Translations under genes and position numbers: made by a program
Shown: one piece after another, positions 17,667 through 26,119 of the stretch
How the letters are laid out: each line of letters opens with the position of its first letter
Numbering within the stretch: position 1 is the first letter of the stretch
Assembly (NCBI RefSeq): GCF_009828025.1
Contig: NZ_WTYA01000010.1
Span: forward strand, 38,501 to 102,500
Length of the DNA stretch: 64,000 nucleotides
From: Qipengyuania algicida
Lineage (GTDB): Bacteria > Pseudomonadota > Alphaproteobacteria > Sphingomonadales > Sphingomonadaceae
Reading direction: 5' to 3'
Notes under the pieces: generated by a model
The model's database searches: none
Told to the model about the DNA's origin: nothing
The model's input: only the letters and a program-made list of their open reading frames with translations

Positions 17667-17821
17667 TCGCAAACTTACGAACAGGGAAGACTTCAAAATT
17701 AGGTATGACCCGAGCGAAAATTGGGTGTGACCACCGGAGCGGTGAGGGAGCACCGCGGTATTATTGGTGCAGATTTTCCGGATCGAAGGCCCCAGCTGAA
17801 GGGCAATTGAAGGGAATTGAT
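17667..17821. promoter_or_regulatory. Divergent control region with 22-bp-period direct repeat
   Basis: Two copies of AAAATTRGGTRTGACC lie at 17695-17710 and 17717-17732, 14 of 16 positions identical, 22 bp apart centre to centre, i.e. two helical turns. They sit between the LAL regulator start and the first secreted-protein gene, the right place for an activator site. GAAGGG before ATG 17822 is the ribosome binding site of the first gene. Confidence 0.5.
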
Positions 17822-18283
17822 ATGCGCCAAGGATTCCTCATTTTCCTACCCGCGATGGCAATCGCGCTGATCATGGCGAGTCCCGCCCATGCCGGGGTGT
17901 ATATGCGCTTGGCCAAAGCATCGGGCGGTAGCGGCGGTGCGGCCGGAACTGCTTGCGGCGCTGCGGAGGATGCCAGGCATGATCAGTGGATCGAACTGGT
18001 ATCTGTCGGTTCGGTACTGGAGCGTTCGGCAAGGCGGGGTGAAGCGGGTCGGGTCCTCGCCAAAGTGCGTGGCAGCAAGGCGGCCGGCACTGTTAGGAGC
18101 TTGATGGAATGTGGGGACAAGCTCCAGCTCACAATTCGTGACGGCAAGCACAAATATCTGCTTTCAGGCGTGTCGATCAGGAAGACGCTGCGTGATCCCG
18201 CAAACCGCGAGCGAGCCGATCCGGTCGAGACTTTCCAGCTCACCTTCGGGAAGGTCGAGATTACCCACGAATCACGACGGTGA
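17822..18283 (+). CDS. Secreted protein, weakly Hcp-like
   Basis: A 153-aa protein with a clear signal peptide (MRQGFLIFLPAMAIALIMAS, cleavage near AHAG). After a glycine/alanine-rich stretch, the region DQWIELVSVGSVLER ... DKLQLTIRDGKHKYLLSGVSI ... PVETFQLTFGKVEITHES recalls the beta-strand pattern of Hcp-type tube proteins of type VI secretion, whose members end in a similar LxFxKIxWTY strand. True Hcp lacks a Sec signal, and no other type VI genes are here, so the resemblance may only be fold-level. The start is set by GAAGGG at a spacing of 7. It opens a four-gene run of exported proteins. Confidence 0.6.
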   Translation: MRQGFLIFLPAMAIALIMASPAHAGVYMRLAKASGGSGGAAGTACGAAEDARHDQWIELVSVGSVLERSARRGEAGRVLAKVRGSKAAGTVRSLMECGDKLQLTIRDGKHKYLLSGVSIRKTLRDPANRERADPVETFQLTFGKVEITHESRR

Positions 18284-18357
18284 AACGCAGGCGCAGCAAG
18301 CGACACGCCATCTGCCTCACCTCCGATATCGACAAAACCGCCAATGGAGTTCAGCCG

Positions 18358-19431
18358 ATGAAGATTATCAAACAAGCGTCCTCCGCCGGCATCTTTGCAT
18401 CCAGTGTGTTGCTGGCATCGGGGGTACAGGCATCACCCGTGATCGAAGCGTTTCAGGTGTTCCCGGACAGTGATGCCGGGGTTGGGCAGACCAGGATTGT
18501 CGTGAAAGGTAATGGGGGACGTTATACCCGCGTAACGACGGACACGGTTTCCGCGTGGCTGCGCGTGACGGGCCATTCGCCGAAACGTGCGCTTTCCCAT
18601 AGAGGCAGCGGCATACGTATCGGTTCGTTCGAACATGGCTTCGCAGAACCCGGTAACCCGAAGATATATAGGATCGATTTCGCCTATCAGGCCCCACGCA
18701 ACGGAAGTTTCGATGCGGTTCTGTTCTGCAATGGCAAGCTAAACGCACTCTCGGGCAATGCGCGGCGAGATTTTCTGCGCGATGGCCAGACCTACAACCT
18801 GCGCAATGCCTTCGACGGATCACTCAGCTCCACCTGGTTCATAGCTGACAAGCCCGGCCCGGGCTTCGAGGATCCACCCACCTTGCAAACCTGGACAAAT
18901 AGCGTGGAGATCATTGCGCAGGTGAAATGCGCGGCGCTTGACGCCCATGCGGGGCGAAGCACAACTCCTGCGCCAAGGCGCACTTCTCCCAGCGCTCCTC
19001 GGCGCACAACGCCTCCGCCCGATGTGCAAGCATCGCTCAGGACCGCTAAACTGGCGGTCCGGCGTGTCGGCCCCTGGATCTGTCCGACTGCGATCCGGCT
19101 CGTCGGGCGTATCGATGTCGGGCATCGCTTCGAAGGTTCGGCGATCTTTGGCGCGCATGGCTGGTTTTCCCCACGGTCCACGCTCGCCTTCGACAAGGCA
19201 GGCGGTCGTTCGATCGTCGTGTCTTATCCAATCGACTGGAGCACTACATCTACCGGAAGCCTGGCGGCAGGTGGCAACCGTGCCCCGCGTCGCAATCTGA
19301 CTTTCCATTTCAACATCGCGAACGCCAGCCTGACCATCGTGACATCGGCAACCAGAACGACCCGCGTCACCTGCCGTGCGCCGAACCCAGGAGCGAATGG
19401 AGCAGCGATCGACGACGGTTTGAGCGACTGA
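18358..19431 (+). CDS. Secreted protein of unknown family, paralogue A
   Basis: A 357-aa exported protein (signal peptide ends near SGVQAS). The N-terminal domain (to about residue 205) contains FCNGKLN and ends QVKCAAL; a Pro/Arg/Thr-rich linker follows (TTPAPRRTSPSAPRRTTPPP). The C-terminal 105 residues (WICPTAIRLVGRIDVGHRF, EGSAIFGAHGW, IVVSYPIDW, VTCRAPN) are repeated in the next gene's product. The two cysteines at the ends of this domain may form a disulfide. The start is ATG 18358 with GGAG 8 bases before. I do not recognise the family. Confidence 0.7.
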   Translation: MKIIKQASSAGIFASSVLLASGVQASPVIEAFQVFPDSDAGVGQTRIVVKGNGGRYTRVTTDTVSAWLRVTGHSPKRALSHRGSGIRIGSFEHGFAEPGNPKIYRIDFAYQAPRNGSFDAVLFCNGKLNALSGNARRDFLRDGQTYNLRNAFDGSLSSTWFIADKPGPGFEDPPTLQTWTNSVEIIAQVKCAALDAHAGRSTTPAPRRTSPSAPRRTTPPPDVQASLRTAKLAVRRVGPWICPTAIRLVGRIDVGHRFEGSAIFGAHGWFSPRSTLAFDKAGGRSIVVSYPIDWSTTSTGSLAAGGNRAPRRNLTFHFNIANASLTIVTSATRTTRVTCRAPNPGANGAAIDDGLSD

Positions 19432-19456
19432 GCGAACCATGAGGAGGAAGGCGGGA

Positions 19457-20596
19457 ATGGCAGGCATTCATCTACGTCGGGCCTTAAAGGTGGGAATGGT
19501 GGTGCTGATCGTATCGGCCAGCCCAGTCGCCGCACGAGAGTTGGTCACCATCCGACCGGCAAGCGATGCCGATGTGCCGGGCGGCGCGCTGGGCGTGAAA
19601 AGCCGCGCGCCTGTCATTGAGGTAGAAGGGATCGCGCGCGGCAGATACGGCCACATCAAGAACGAAAAGCTGGTGGCATGGATCGTCTATTTCGGCTCGC
19701 GTCCGGACTGGGCCCGCCGTTTCAAGCGCACCGATGTCTTCGTCGACAATGTTAAGGCTCAGGAATTGCCGGGCCCCGATCATCCCAACGGGCCTTATGC
19801 CCAACCCAACGGCTACGCCTATCCCATCTCTTTCAATTACCGCACACCCGGCATTTCCAATGATCCGAAACATCTCAAATCGGTCCAGACCCGCTGCAAT
19901 GAGGCGGTTGCCAACGCGAAAGGACCCGAGCGAAAGCGCTACATCCAAAATGGCGTGATCCTGAAGATGCCTGCAGCCTATCTCGTCAAGGTAGCGGTGA
20001 TCTGGGATAGTCGCGGCCGGTTCGAACGGGCGCCGCCAATAGACACGACCTGGATCGGTGCGACGATCAAATGCCTTCCGACCGGGCATTTCGCGGCAAC
20101 TTCGAAGGGCACGTCGGCCAACTCAGCCTCGCAAGCCGACATTGCGAGAGAGCTGAACAAGAAGAGACATAAAGACCGCGATGAAAATCCGTCGAACGAG
20201 AGTGATCCATCCGGTAGCCGGACCAATCCCAAGTCGACGGTCAGAAAGTTGTCACTCATGACTGCCCCGGCCGATATCGAGCGCATAGGCAACTGGATCT
20301 GCCCGAAAATAATCCGCCTGCGCGGTCGGGTGGATGTGCGGCGGAACTTTGAAGGAAGCGCGATCTTTCTGGGCGACCATTGGTTGTCGGATCTGAACCG
20401 GCTCGACTTGGACGGAACAGGTGGCCACTACATCGTCGCCAATTATCCGATTTCGTGGCCCATTGGCGGTCTTTCGTCCGCCAGCGAGACGGCCCCGCGC
20501 CAGCAACTCTCATTCAGCTTCAACGTCAGCGACCAGCGCGGCTTGCTCAAGCGCAGCGTGCGCAAGGACGTGATGGTCGCTTGCCGCGCAATTTGA
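19457..20596 (+). CDS. Secreted protein of unknown family, paralogue B
   Basis: A 379-aa exported protein (signal peptide LRRALKVGMVVLIVSASPVAA). It has the same plan as the preceding gene: an N-terminal domain with paired cysteines (QTRCNEAV, ATIKCLP), a polar lysine/asparagine-rich linker, and a C-terminal domain (NWICPKIIRLRGRVDVRRNF, EGSAIFLGDHW, IVANYPISW, MVACRAI) closely matching paralogue A. ATG 19457 is preferred to 19439 because GGAGGA stands 8 bases before it. The 25-base gap to the previous gene and the 22-base gap to the next indicate one transcript. Confidence 0.7.
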   Translation: MAGIHLRRALKVGMVVLIVSASPVAARELVTIRPASDADVPGGALGVKSRAPVIEVEGIARGRYGHIKNEKLVAWIVYFGSRPDWARRFKRTDVFVDNVKAQELPGPDHPNGPYAQPNGYAYPISFNYRTPGISNDPKHLKSVQTRCNEAVANAKGPERKRYIQNGVILKMPAAYLVKVAVIWDSRGRFERAPPIDTTWIGATIKCLPTGHFAATSKGTSANSASQADIARELNKKRHKDRDENPSNESDPSGSRTNPKSTVRKLSLMTAPADIERIGNWICPKIIRLRGRVDVRRNFEGSAIFLGDHWLSDLNRLDLDGTGGHYIVANYPISWPIGGLSSASETAPRQQLSFSFNVSDQRGLLKRSVRKDVMVACRAI

Positions 20597-20618
20597 AAAT
20601 CATCGGAAGGAGCGCGAA

Positions 20619-21047
20619 ATGCTACTAAGAACAGCCTTGATAGTATCCGCAGCACTCGTCACCTCCAATGTGGCCGCGGCACAAGAGCAGGAACAAGCCC
20701 GGATAGAATTTCGGTCTGTTGCCCTTGACCAATCCCGCTTCATCAGCGCTGCCTCAGTGCGGAAAGCAGGGGGTTTTCTCAAGCTCGCAACCCGTTCTGG
20801 TGCAAGCTTTACCATCACGGCAGTCAAGCCGCCGAAGGGCTATCCGGATAGTTGCCTCATAGATCGGGCTTCTCTCGAGAAGCAGGTCGCCAAGCTTGGA
20901 TTTGCCGGCAAGATCCAGCCAGGCGGGAGCGAGATTAAAATGAAGGCAAAACGATCGGGAGATCAAACGATCTGCCAAGGCGAAGGGAACGGGTGTGTTG
21001 TAATCGTTGCAGACTGGGACCCTGATGATCCGGTTTTGCCGAAATAG
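20619..21047 (+). CDS. Small secreted protein, 142 aa, unknown
   Basis: A signal peptide (MLLRTALIVSAALVTSNVAAAQ) is followed by about 120 residues with three cysteines (DSCLID, TICQGEGNGCVV) and no recognised domain. GGAG precedes the ATG by 6 to 8 bases. It is the last gene of the four-gene exported cluster. The cysteine pair CQGEGNGC suggests an oxidised, periplasmic or extracellular protein. Confidence 0.65.
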   Translation: MLLRTALIVSAALVTSNVAAAQEQEQARIEFRSVALDQSRFISAASVRKAGGFLKLATRSGASFTITAVKPPKGYPDSCLIDRASLEKQVAKLGFAGKIQPGGSEIKMKAKRSGDQTICQGEGNGCVVIVADWDPDDPVLPK

Positions 21048-21492
21048 GCTCGCAGCTATGATATTTGTTGTCGGCAGCAGCCTTGGCGCTGGTCTTGTTT
21101 GTCCCGCAGGGCGCGGCAGTCCGATGATAGACTACGCCAAAGCCAAGCCTGAGAGCGCGCTCGACAGCTGACTTGCAGCACAGCAGAACAACGCCAACGC
21201 AACCTTGCTGTCCAATGCGGTGCGATCTTACCTAGTCGATGCGCGCCTGCGGTTGTGGTTCAAGACCCGAGGCCCAATGTGGCGGAATGTCGTCTGCGAC
21301 CATTTAGTAACAATGAAAACATTCAAAACTGCCGCGTAAGGCAAGGCCGCGACCTGTGTCGTGAGGCATGATGCTGACTGCAAATGGCTCCAAGTGGTGC
21401 GGTTCTTCACACAGACCGACCTTCGCGCACACGTCAGGCGAGTGCAAGAACCGGTATTCTCTTGCGCATTTGATATGGCAAATCGTGGAAAA
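21048..21492. other. Gap of about 450 bases with possible eroded secreted-protein gene
   Basis: Shortly after the last cluster gene, a plus frame near 21065-21125 reads like a signal peptide (LLSAAALALVLFVPQGAA) and then stops; the following frames are all interrupted. This may be a decayed fifth secreted-protein gene. Nothing else is supported before the LexA-type box at 21493. Confidence 0.3.
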
Positions 21493-21507
21493 GAACATAT
21501 AAAGAAC
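21493..21507 (+). promoter_or_regulatory. LexA (SOS) box candidate
   Basis: GAAC-ATATAAA-GAAC, an exact alphaproteobacterial GAAC-N7-GAAC LexA motif, ends 13 bases before the start codon of a DNA-repair operon. The TATAAA in its spacer could be part of the -10 element, so LexA would block RNA polymerase directly. Confidence 0.8.
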
Positions 21508-21520
21508 GAAGGAGATGCAA

Positions 21521-22768
21521 GTGGCACATAAACCCGTTCTTGAAAGGCTGAAAATCCTGGCGGACGCCGCCAAATATGATGCCTCCTGCGCCTCTTCGGG
21601 CACGGCAAAACGCGATAGCCAAAACGGCAAGGGTATTGGTAGCACCGAAGGAATGGGCATCTGCCATGCTTACGCTCCAGACGGACGCTGCATTTCGCTG
21701 CTGAAGCTGCTGCTGACCAACCATTGCGTGTTCGACTGCCATTATTGTGTGAACCGTAAGAGCTCAAACGTAGAGCGGGCGCGATTTGCGCCGCAGGAAG
21801 TCGCTGACCTCACGCTTGCCTTCTACAAGCGCAATTATATCGAGGGGCTGTTTCTGTCTTCCGGTATTATCAGGAACAGCGACCATACGATGGAGCAGTT
21901 GGTCGAAACGGCGCGCATCCTTCGTAAGGAGCACGATTTTCGCGGCTATATTCACCTCAAGACTATTCCCGACGCTGACCCTGGAATCGTCCGGCAGGCG
22001 GGGCTTTATGCCGATCGCGTCTCAATCAATGTCGAATTGCCGACCGAGGCAGGGCTGAACCGCCTTGCGCCGGACAAGGATGCGGGCGTGATCGACGGCG
22101 CGATGAACACGATGAAGCAGGCCATCGTCGAAGCGAAGGATGCGAGGAAACGGTTTCGCCATGCGCCGCGATATGCTCCTGCGGGCCAATCCACTCAGAT
22201 GATCGTGGGCGCTGATGGTGCGAATGATGCCGAAATCGTCAATCGTGCGAGCACCCTTTACGGCCAGCACCGCTTGCGCCGGGTGTATTACTCCGCCTTC
22301 AGCCCCATTCCTGATGCCAGCGCGGTTCTTCCGCTCAAACGACCGCCATTGATCCGCGAGCATAGGCTCTATCAATCGGACTGGCTGATACGTTTTTACG
22401 GGTTTTCGTCGGCAGAAGTGGCGCAGGCAGCGGATCATCATGGCATGCTCCCGCTCGATATCGATCCGAAGCTCGCTTGGGCATTGAAATTTCGAGAACA
22501 TTTCCCTGTGGATCTGAACCGTGCGCCGAAAGAGGCGCTACTGCGCGTGCCTGGGTTGGGGACGCGAGGTGTGGCGCAGATTTTGAGTGCGCGACGGCAT
22601 CGGGTGCTGCGGCTCGACGATGTTGCGAAGCTGACCGTGTCAGTCGCAAAGATTAAGCCCTTTGTGGTGGCTGCGGATTGGCGACCGGTGCTGTTCACCG
22701 ACCGGGCCGATCTGAAAAACATTGTCGCGCCGGATTGCAACCGTCAGCTGGAACTGTTTGCTGCATGA
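21521..22768 (+). CDS. Radical SAM protein, putative DNA modification/repair (UdgX-linked)
   Basis: A 415-aa protein of the radical SAM family that is encoded with UdgX-type glycosylases. The [4Fe-4S] motif CVFDCHYC lies near residue 75 (C-x3-C-x2-C), followed by a TIM-barrel core (YIEGLFLSSGI, YIHLKTIPDAD, RVSINVELPTE). The C-terminus carries a helix-hairpin-helix DNA-binding element (VDLNRAPKEALLRVPGLGTR). GTG 21521 is preferred to the upstream ATG 21515 because GGAG at 21511 then has a spacing of 6 rather than 0. It is preceded by a LexA box and overlaps the next gene by ATGA. The reaction is not established for the family. Confidence 0.88.
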   Translation: MAHKPVLERLKILADAAKYDASCASSGTAKRDSQNGKGIGSTEGMGICHAYAPDGRCISLLKLLLTNHCVFDCHYCVNRKSSNVERARFAPQEVADLTLAFYKRNYIEGLFLSSGIIRNSDHTMEQLVETARILRKEHDFRGYIHLKTIPDADPGIVRQAGLYADRVSINVELPTEAGLNRLAPDKDAGVIDGAMNTMKQAIVEAKDARKRFRHAPRYAPAGQSTQMIVGADGANDAEIVNRASTLYGQHRLRRVYYSAFSPIPDASAVLPLKRPPLIREHRLYQSDWLIRFYGFSSAEVAQAADHHGMLPLDIDPKLAWALKFREHFPVDLNRAPKEALLRVPGLGTRGVAQILSARRHRVLRLDDVAKLTVSVAKIKPFVVAADWRPVLFTDRADLKNIVAPDCNRQLELFAA

Positions 22769-24198
22769 CTGTGCAGCAACATGTCATGCTGGACGGCTGT
22801 CACGTCCTGCCGATGTCAGCGCCCGACGATTTTGCCGAATGGCGCGACCATGCCCGCCAATTGGTCATGGCCGGAGTCTTGCCTGACCTTATCGTCTGGA
22901 CCGAGCCGGGTGGGGAGAGCGCGGATTTGTTCAGCCACGGCGATCGCAGCTTGCCAATTACCGACAGTCACGGCCTGCAGCCACGCGTTCCGCGCCGTTT
23001 TATAGAAATCGCGAAGGCCGCCGTCATGCATTGCGATCCAGAACGGTTCGGCTTGCTCTATCGCGTCTTGTGGCGTTTGCAGTCAAAGCCTCGGTTGATG
23101 GAGGATGCCGCAGATCCCGACGTGCGTGCCTTGGTGGACATGGCCCGCACCGTGCGCCGCGACATTCACAAGATGCGCGCTTTTTTGCGCTTTCGTGAAG
23201 TGGAACGGGATGATGAGGGCGAATATTTTGTCGCATGGTTCGAACCGTTTCATCATATCCTGCGACATAATGCGGGGTTCTTCGTCCGCCGCTTTGTCAA
23301 TATGCGGTGGTCGATCCTGACCCCGCGCGGCAGCTTGCACTGGGATGGAGAGCGCTTGCGTGAGGGACCAGCGGCCACCAAGGTCGATGCGCCGAACGGC
23401 GACCCGATGGAAGAGCTGTGGCGAGGGTACTACGCCTCGATCTTCAATCCCGCGCGTTTGAAAACCCGGGCGATGCTGAGCGAAATGCCACGCAAATACT
23501 GGAAGAATATGCCCGAGGCCCAGCTTATCCCCCAACTGATCGCGGGCGCTCAGGCACGCGAAGTGGCGATGGTCAAAGCAGGTGCAATGGAAGATGCCGA
23601 ACGTCCCGGGACGCTGGAGGCCGTGGCCGACGCGATTGAGACTTGCGCGCGGTGCCCGATTGCCGAACTTCATACGCATGCGGTGCCAGGTGAAGGGCCG
23701 GTCCATGCTCGGTTGATGATAGTGGGTGAACAGCCGGGCGATCAGGAGGATTGGCAGCGCCGTGTTTTCGTCGGCCCTGCCGGTCAATTGCTGAACGTCC
23801 ATCTCGCCAGGGCCGGAATCGATCGGAGTGCAGCCTATGTTACCAATGCGGTGAAGCACTTTAAATTCGTTCAGCGCGGCAAGCGCCGCCTCCACCAGAA
23901 CCCGTCAGCGAGGGAGATCGATACGTGTCGCTGGTGGATAGAGAGCGAGCGCGCCATCGTGCGGCCGAAGCTGGTGCTGGCGATGGGCGCAAGCGCAGCG
24001 CGGAGCGTTCTGGGCAGGACGGTGTCGATCGGCAAAACCCGCGGTCGTCCCATCCCCTTGGAGGATGGAAGCGAACTGTGGGTGACAGCGCACCCATCCT
24101 ATCTGCTACGTTTGGAAGGTGCCGGGCGCGAGAAACAGATGAGGCTTTTCGATGCTGATCTGGCCGCCGCGGCTGCACGTCTGTCCGAACTAGCGTGA
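22765..24198 (+). CDS. UdgX-family uracil-DNA binding protein fused to DUF4130-like domain
   Basis: A 477-aa protein. The N-terminal half (LYRVLWRLQSKPRLMEDAADP, MRAFLRFREVE, FFVRRFVNMRWSILTP) is the 'probable DNA metabolism' domain found with this radical SAM partner. The C-terminal half from about residue 290 is a family-4 uracil-DNA glycosylase of UdgX type: C-rich Fe-S cluster residues (ETCARCPI), motif GEQPGDQED, the R-loop KRRLHQNPS with the histidine that in Mycobacterium UdgX bonds covalently to the uracil site, and AHPSYLLR. It should recognise uracil in DNA and form a covalent complex. It is translationally coupled to the radical SAM gene. Confidence 0.9.
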   Translation: MTVQQHVMLDGCHVLPMSAPDDFAEWRDHARQLVMAGVLPDLIVWTEPGGESADLFSHGDRSLPITDSHGLQPRVPRRFIEIAKAAVMHCDPERFGLLYRVLWRLQSKPRLMEDAADPDVRALVDMARTVRRDIHKMRAFLRFREVERDDEGEYFVAWFEPFHHILRHNAGFFVRRFVNMRWSILTPRGSLHWDGERLREGPAATKVDAPNGDPMEELWRGYYASIFNPARLKTRAMLSEMPRKYWKNMPEAQLIPQLIAGAQAREVAMVKAGAMEDAERPGTLEAVADAIETCARCPIAELHTHAVPGEGPVHARLMIVGEQPGDQEDWQRRVFVGPAGQLLNVHLARAGIDRSAAYVTNAVKHFKFVQRGKRRLHQNPSAREIDTCRWWIESERAIVRPKLVLAMGASAARSVLGRTVSIGKTRGRPIPLEDGSELWVTAHPSYLLRLEGAGREKQMRLFDADLAAAAARLSELA

Positions 24199-24513
24199 CG
24201 CCGAATGCCGCCCCGAAATCCCGCCCCTTGTGGTATATTGGCGGGCGCAGGCAGGAGTTTTTCGTGGCTCGGCCATCGGTTCATGTTTTGGAGCATCGGC
24301 GAATTGAGCGAGATCGTCCGGTAGCTGCTCGAACCAGCGTCGATCGAGAGCGTAAAAGATCAGTAGTCCCTCGTAACGGGTCGCGACGAGAGACGCTCGC
24401 CGCAACCAGTGGGAAGCAGGTCGATCATCCGCAGCTGAGCGAACGCTCTGGGCCATCGAAGCCTCAGCCGATAAAGTCGGAGCGGACGATCCGGTGCTTA
24501 TCCCTATACTCAA
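24190..24513 (-). pseudogene. Possible ArsR-type regulator remnant
   Basis: The minus frame contains HWLRRASLVATRYEGLLIFYALD, resembling the wing of an ArsR winged helix (LREAGLV...REG...YYRL). The preceding residues do not continue the fold well, and the frame overlaps the end of the UdgX gene by 9 bases. I treat it as a degraded fragment; it could also be chance. The rest of 24199-24608 shows nothing else. Confidence 0.28.
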
Positions 24514-24608
24514 TGCAATGAGCGCAGATTTTTGCCGAAACGGCGATCTGGTGCCCGCGGGGCATTGCGCTGATGTGTCTTATCTGAACTTGAGCCGGCG
24601 CACTGCTG

Positions 24609-25145
24609 CTATCGCGTGATGACGTCCTTTGACATCGGTGCAAGCTTCGCCAGAAAACGGTTCTGCGCTGCGAACGGGATCTTCTGTTCGCGCATCGCCT
24701 GCTGGAGGTTTTCGACCAGCGCGTTGAGGTCCGCCTTGCGCAGGCCCATCTGCGCGTGCGTCGTTTTCATATCGCGTCCGGTATAGTCGCATCCGGCATT
24801 GAGCAGGTAACAGAACTGTTCGAACAGCGTGCGCTTCAGACGGACCATGTCATGCGATACGAAAATCGCCGAAATGCGCGGATCGGCTTCCGACAATTCG
24901 ACAGTGCGTTCAGCAATGCGGCGGATGCCGGATTTGCCGCCGAATTGCCGCACCAGCGATGCTCCACTGACCGGAGAGGCACCGGCGTTGGCATTGCTCT
25001 GCGTGTATGGATCGACAGGAATTTCGCCGGTCTTGGGATCGCGGACCTTTTCCTCGACACCGAACTGCTTGTCCCAGTCGATTCCCTGTGCGGGCGCCTG
25101 TTGAGCGATCAGCGTGACAGCGGCGGCGGCGGCAAGCAGGAACAT
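24609..25145 (-). CDS. Exported group 1 truncated hemoglobin
   Basis: A 178-aa protein: a hydrophobic signal peptide (MFLLAAAAAVTLIAQQAPAQ), a linker, and a truncated globin (FGGKSGIRRIAERTVELSEA, DPRISAIFV, LKRTLFEQFCYLLNAG, DYTGRDMKTTHAQMGL). The proximal heme histidine is the one in KTTHAQMG. The YTGRDMKTTH segment is typical of group 1 globins. Such proteins bind O2 or NO; here it would act in the periplasm. The start follows the signal peptide; longer frames lack support. It lies 10 bases after the DUF3034 gene, in one operon. Confidence 0.8.
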   Translation of the reverse strand: MFLLAAAAAVTLIAQQAPAQGIDWDKQFGVEEKVRDPKTGEIPVDPYTQSNANAGASPVSGASLVRQFGGKSGIRRIAERTVELSEADPRISAIFVSHDMVRLKRTLFEQFCYLLNAGCDYTGRDMKTTHAQMGLRKADLNALVENLQQAMREQKIPFAAQNRFLAKLAPMSKDVITR

Positions 25146-25155
25146 CCAATTATCC

Positions 25156-26031
25156 TCAGAAGGCGAGCTGGGCGGACAGGAAAGCACCGCGCTGGTCGTT
25201 GAAAGTGGCGATCGAGCCGAGATCGACATAAGCGGCGGTCACCGTCACATTGTCGGACAGCGCGTAAGCGCCGAAAAGGTCGAACCAATTGGTTTCACCG
25301 AGGCCGAGATTGTTCGGCTTGGTGCGAAATTCTCCGCCGATCACTGCGCGGCGCGACAGCTGATAACCGAGCGATCCTTCAAACTGGAGCGAATACCCCG
25401 CACCCGCCGCGCTGCCGAAGCCCAGCAATCCGTTCTGGTTGGCCTTGGTCAGGCGCAATGTCGTGTCGACCAGCAGGCTACGCGCAAGGATCAGTTTGGT
25501 CGCGCTCAGCGTGAAATCGGTGCCATCGCTTTGGGCGGCATTCACCGCGAGCGCGATCGGTCGGTCGAGATTATGCTTGTATTCGATGCCCGCGCTGACT
25601 TGCGGCAGCAGCGAATTGCCATAAACAAGGTCGCCGAACAGGCGCAGTTTCGCGCCGTAAACATCCTGATTGAGCTTGTAACCTTGCCCTATGCCGAGCG
25701 CCGCGCCGACATCGCGCGTGTCGAAATTCTGCCGCGCATAGGACAGCTCGATCCGGTTGCCGATCCCGATGGATACACCGTGACTCTCCCATCCATAGTC
25801 GGGTAACGCGATCACGGTGACATGCGTAGACACGCCGATGCTGCGATCGGTTTCGCGTCCGGCGATGGTCGCCCATGTTGCCATGCCGCCACCGCTGGTT
25901 CCCTCGATAGTGGTGACGCCATTTGTCAGCAGCAGTTTGTTGCCCGGAAAGGATTTCCCATCGTCGGCGCAAGCTGGCGAGGCAAGCGCAAGGGTCATCA
26001 GACCCGCGGTCAGAAGCATCGTCTTGTTCAT
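25156..26031 (-). CDS. DUF3034 family outer-membrane-type protein
   Basis: A 291-aa exported protein (signal peptide ending SPACADD). The mature part begins NKLLLTNGVTTIEGTSGGGMAT, the DUF3034 signature, and continues in alternating beta-strand segments (GNRIELSYARQNF, YGAKLRLFGDLVYG, PQVSAGIEYKHNL) ending in a terminal F, as in outer-membrane barrels. The function is unknown. The family often sits beside a cupredoxin-like 'methylamine utilization' protein and a GGDEF/EAL sensor, as here on the divergent side. Confidence 0.82.
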   Translation of the reverse strand: MNKTMLLTAGLMTLALASPACADDGKSFPGNKLLLTNGVTTIEGTSGGGMATWATIAGRETDRSIGVSTHVTVIALPDYGWESHGVSIGIGNRIELSYARQNFDTRDVGAALGIGQGYKLNQDVYGAKLRLFGDLVYGNSLLPQVSAGIEYKHNLDRPIALAVNAAQSDGTDFTLSATKLILARSLLVDTTLRLTKANQNGLLGFGSAAGAGYSLQFEGSLGYQLSRRAVIGGEFRTKPNNLGLGETNWFDLFGAYALSDNVTVTAAYVDLGSIATFNDQRGAFLSAQLAF

Positions 26032-26068
26032 CGCTCGAAATGCTTATCCGCGCGACGGTAAAAATCGA

Positions 26069-26080
26069 ATTAAGCTTAAT
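26069..26080. promoter_or_regulatory. Palindrome in divergent promoter region
   Basis: ATTAAGCTTAAT is a perfect 12-bp palindrome, flanked by TCGA on both sides with one extra base on one side. It lies midway between the divergent DUF3034 and cupredoxin-like genes, a good place for a shared operator. Confidence 0.4.
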
Positions 26081-26119
26081 CGACGAAATTATTAAGACTT
26101 GGTTCTTATCCGAGTCCGC

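Noticed and set aside
17822..18283. Calling a type VI secretion cluster
   Set aside because: Only one weak Hcp-like protein, with a Sec signal, and no sheath, baseplate or ClpV genes.
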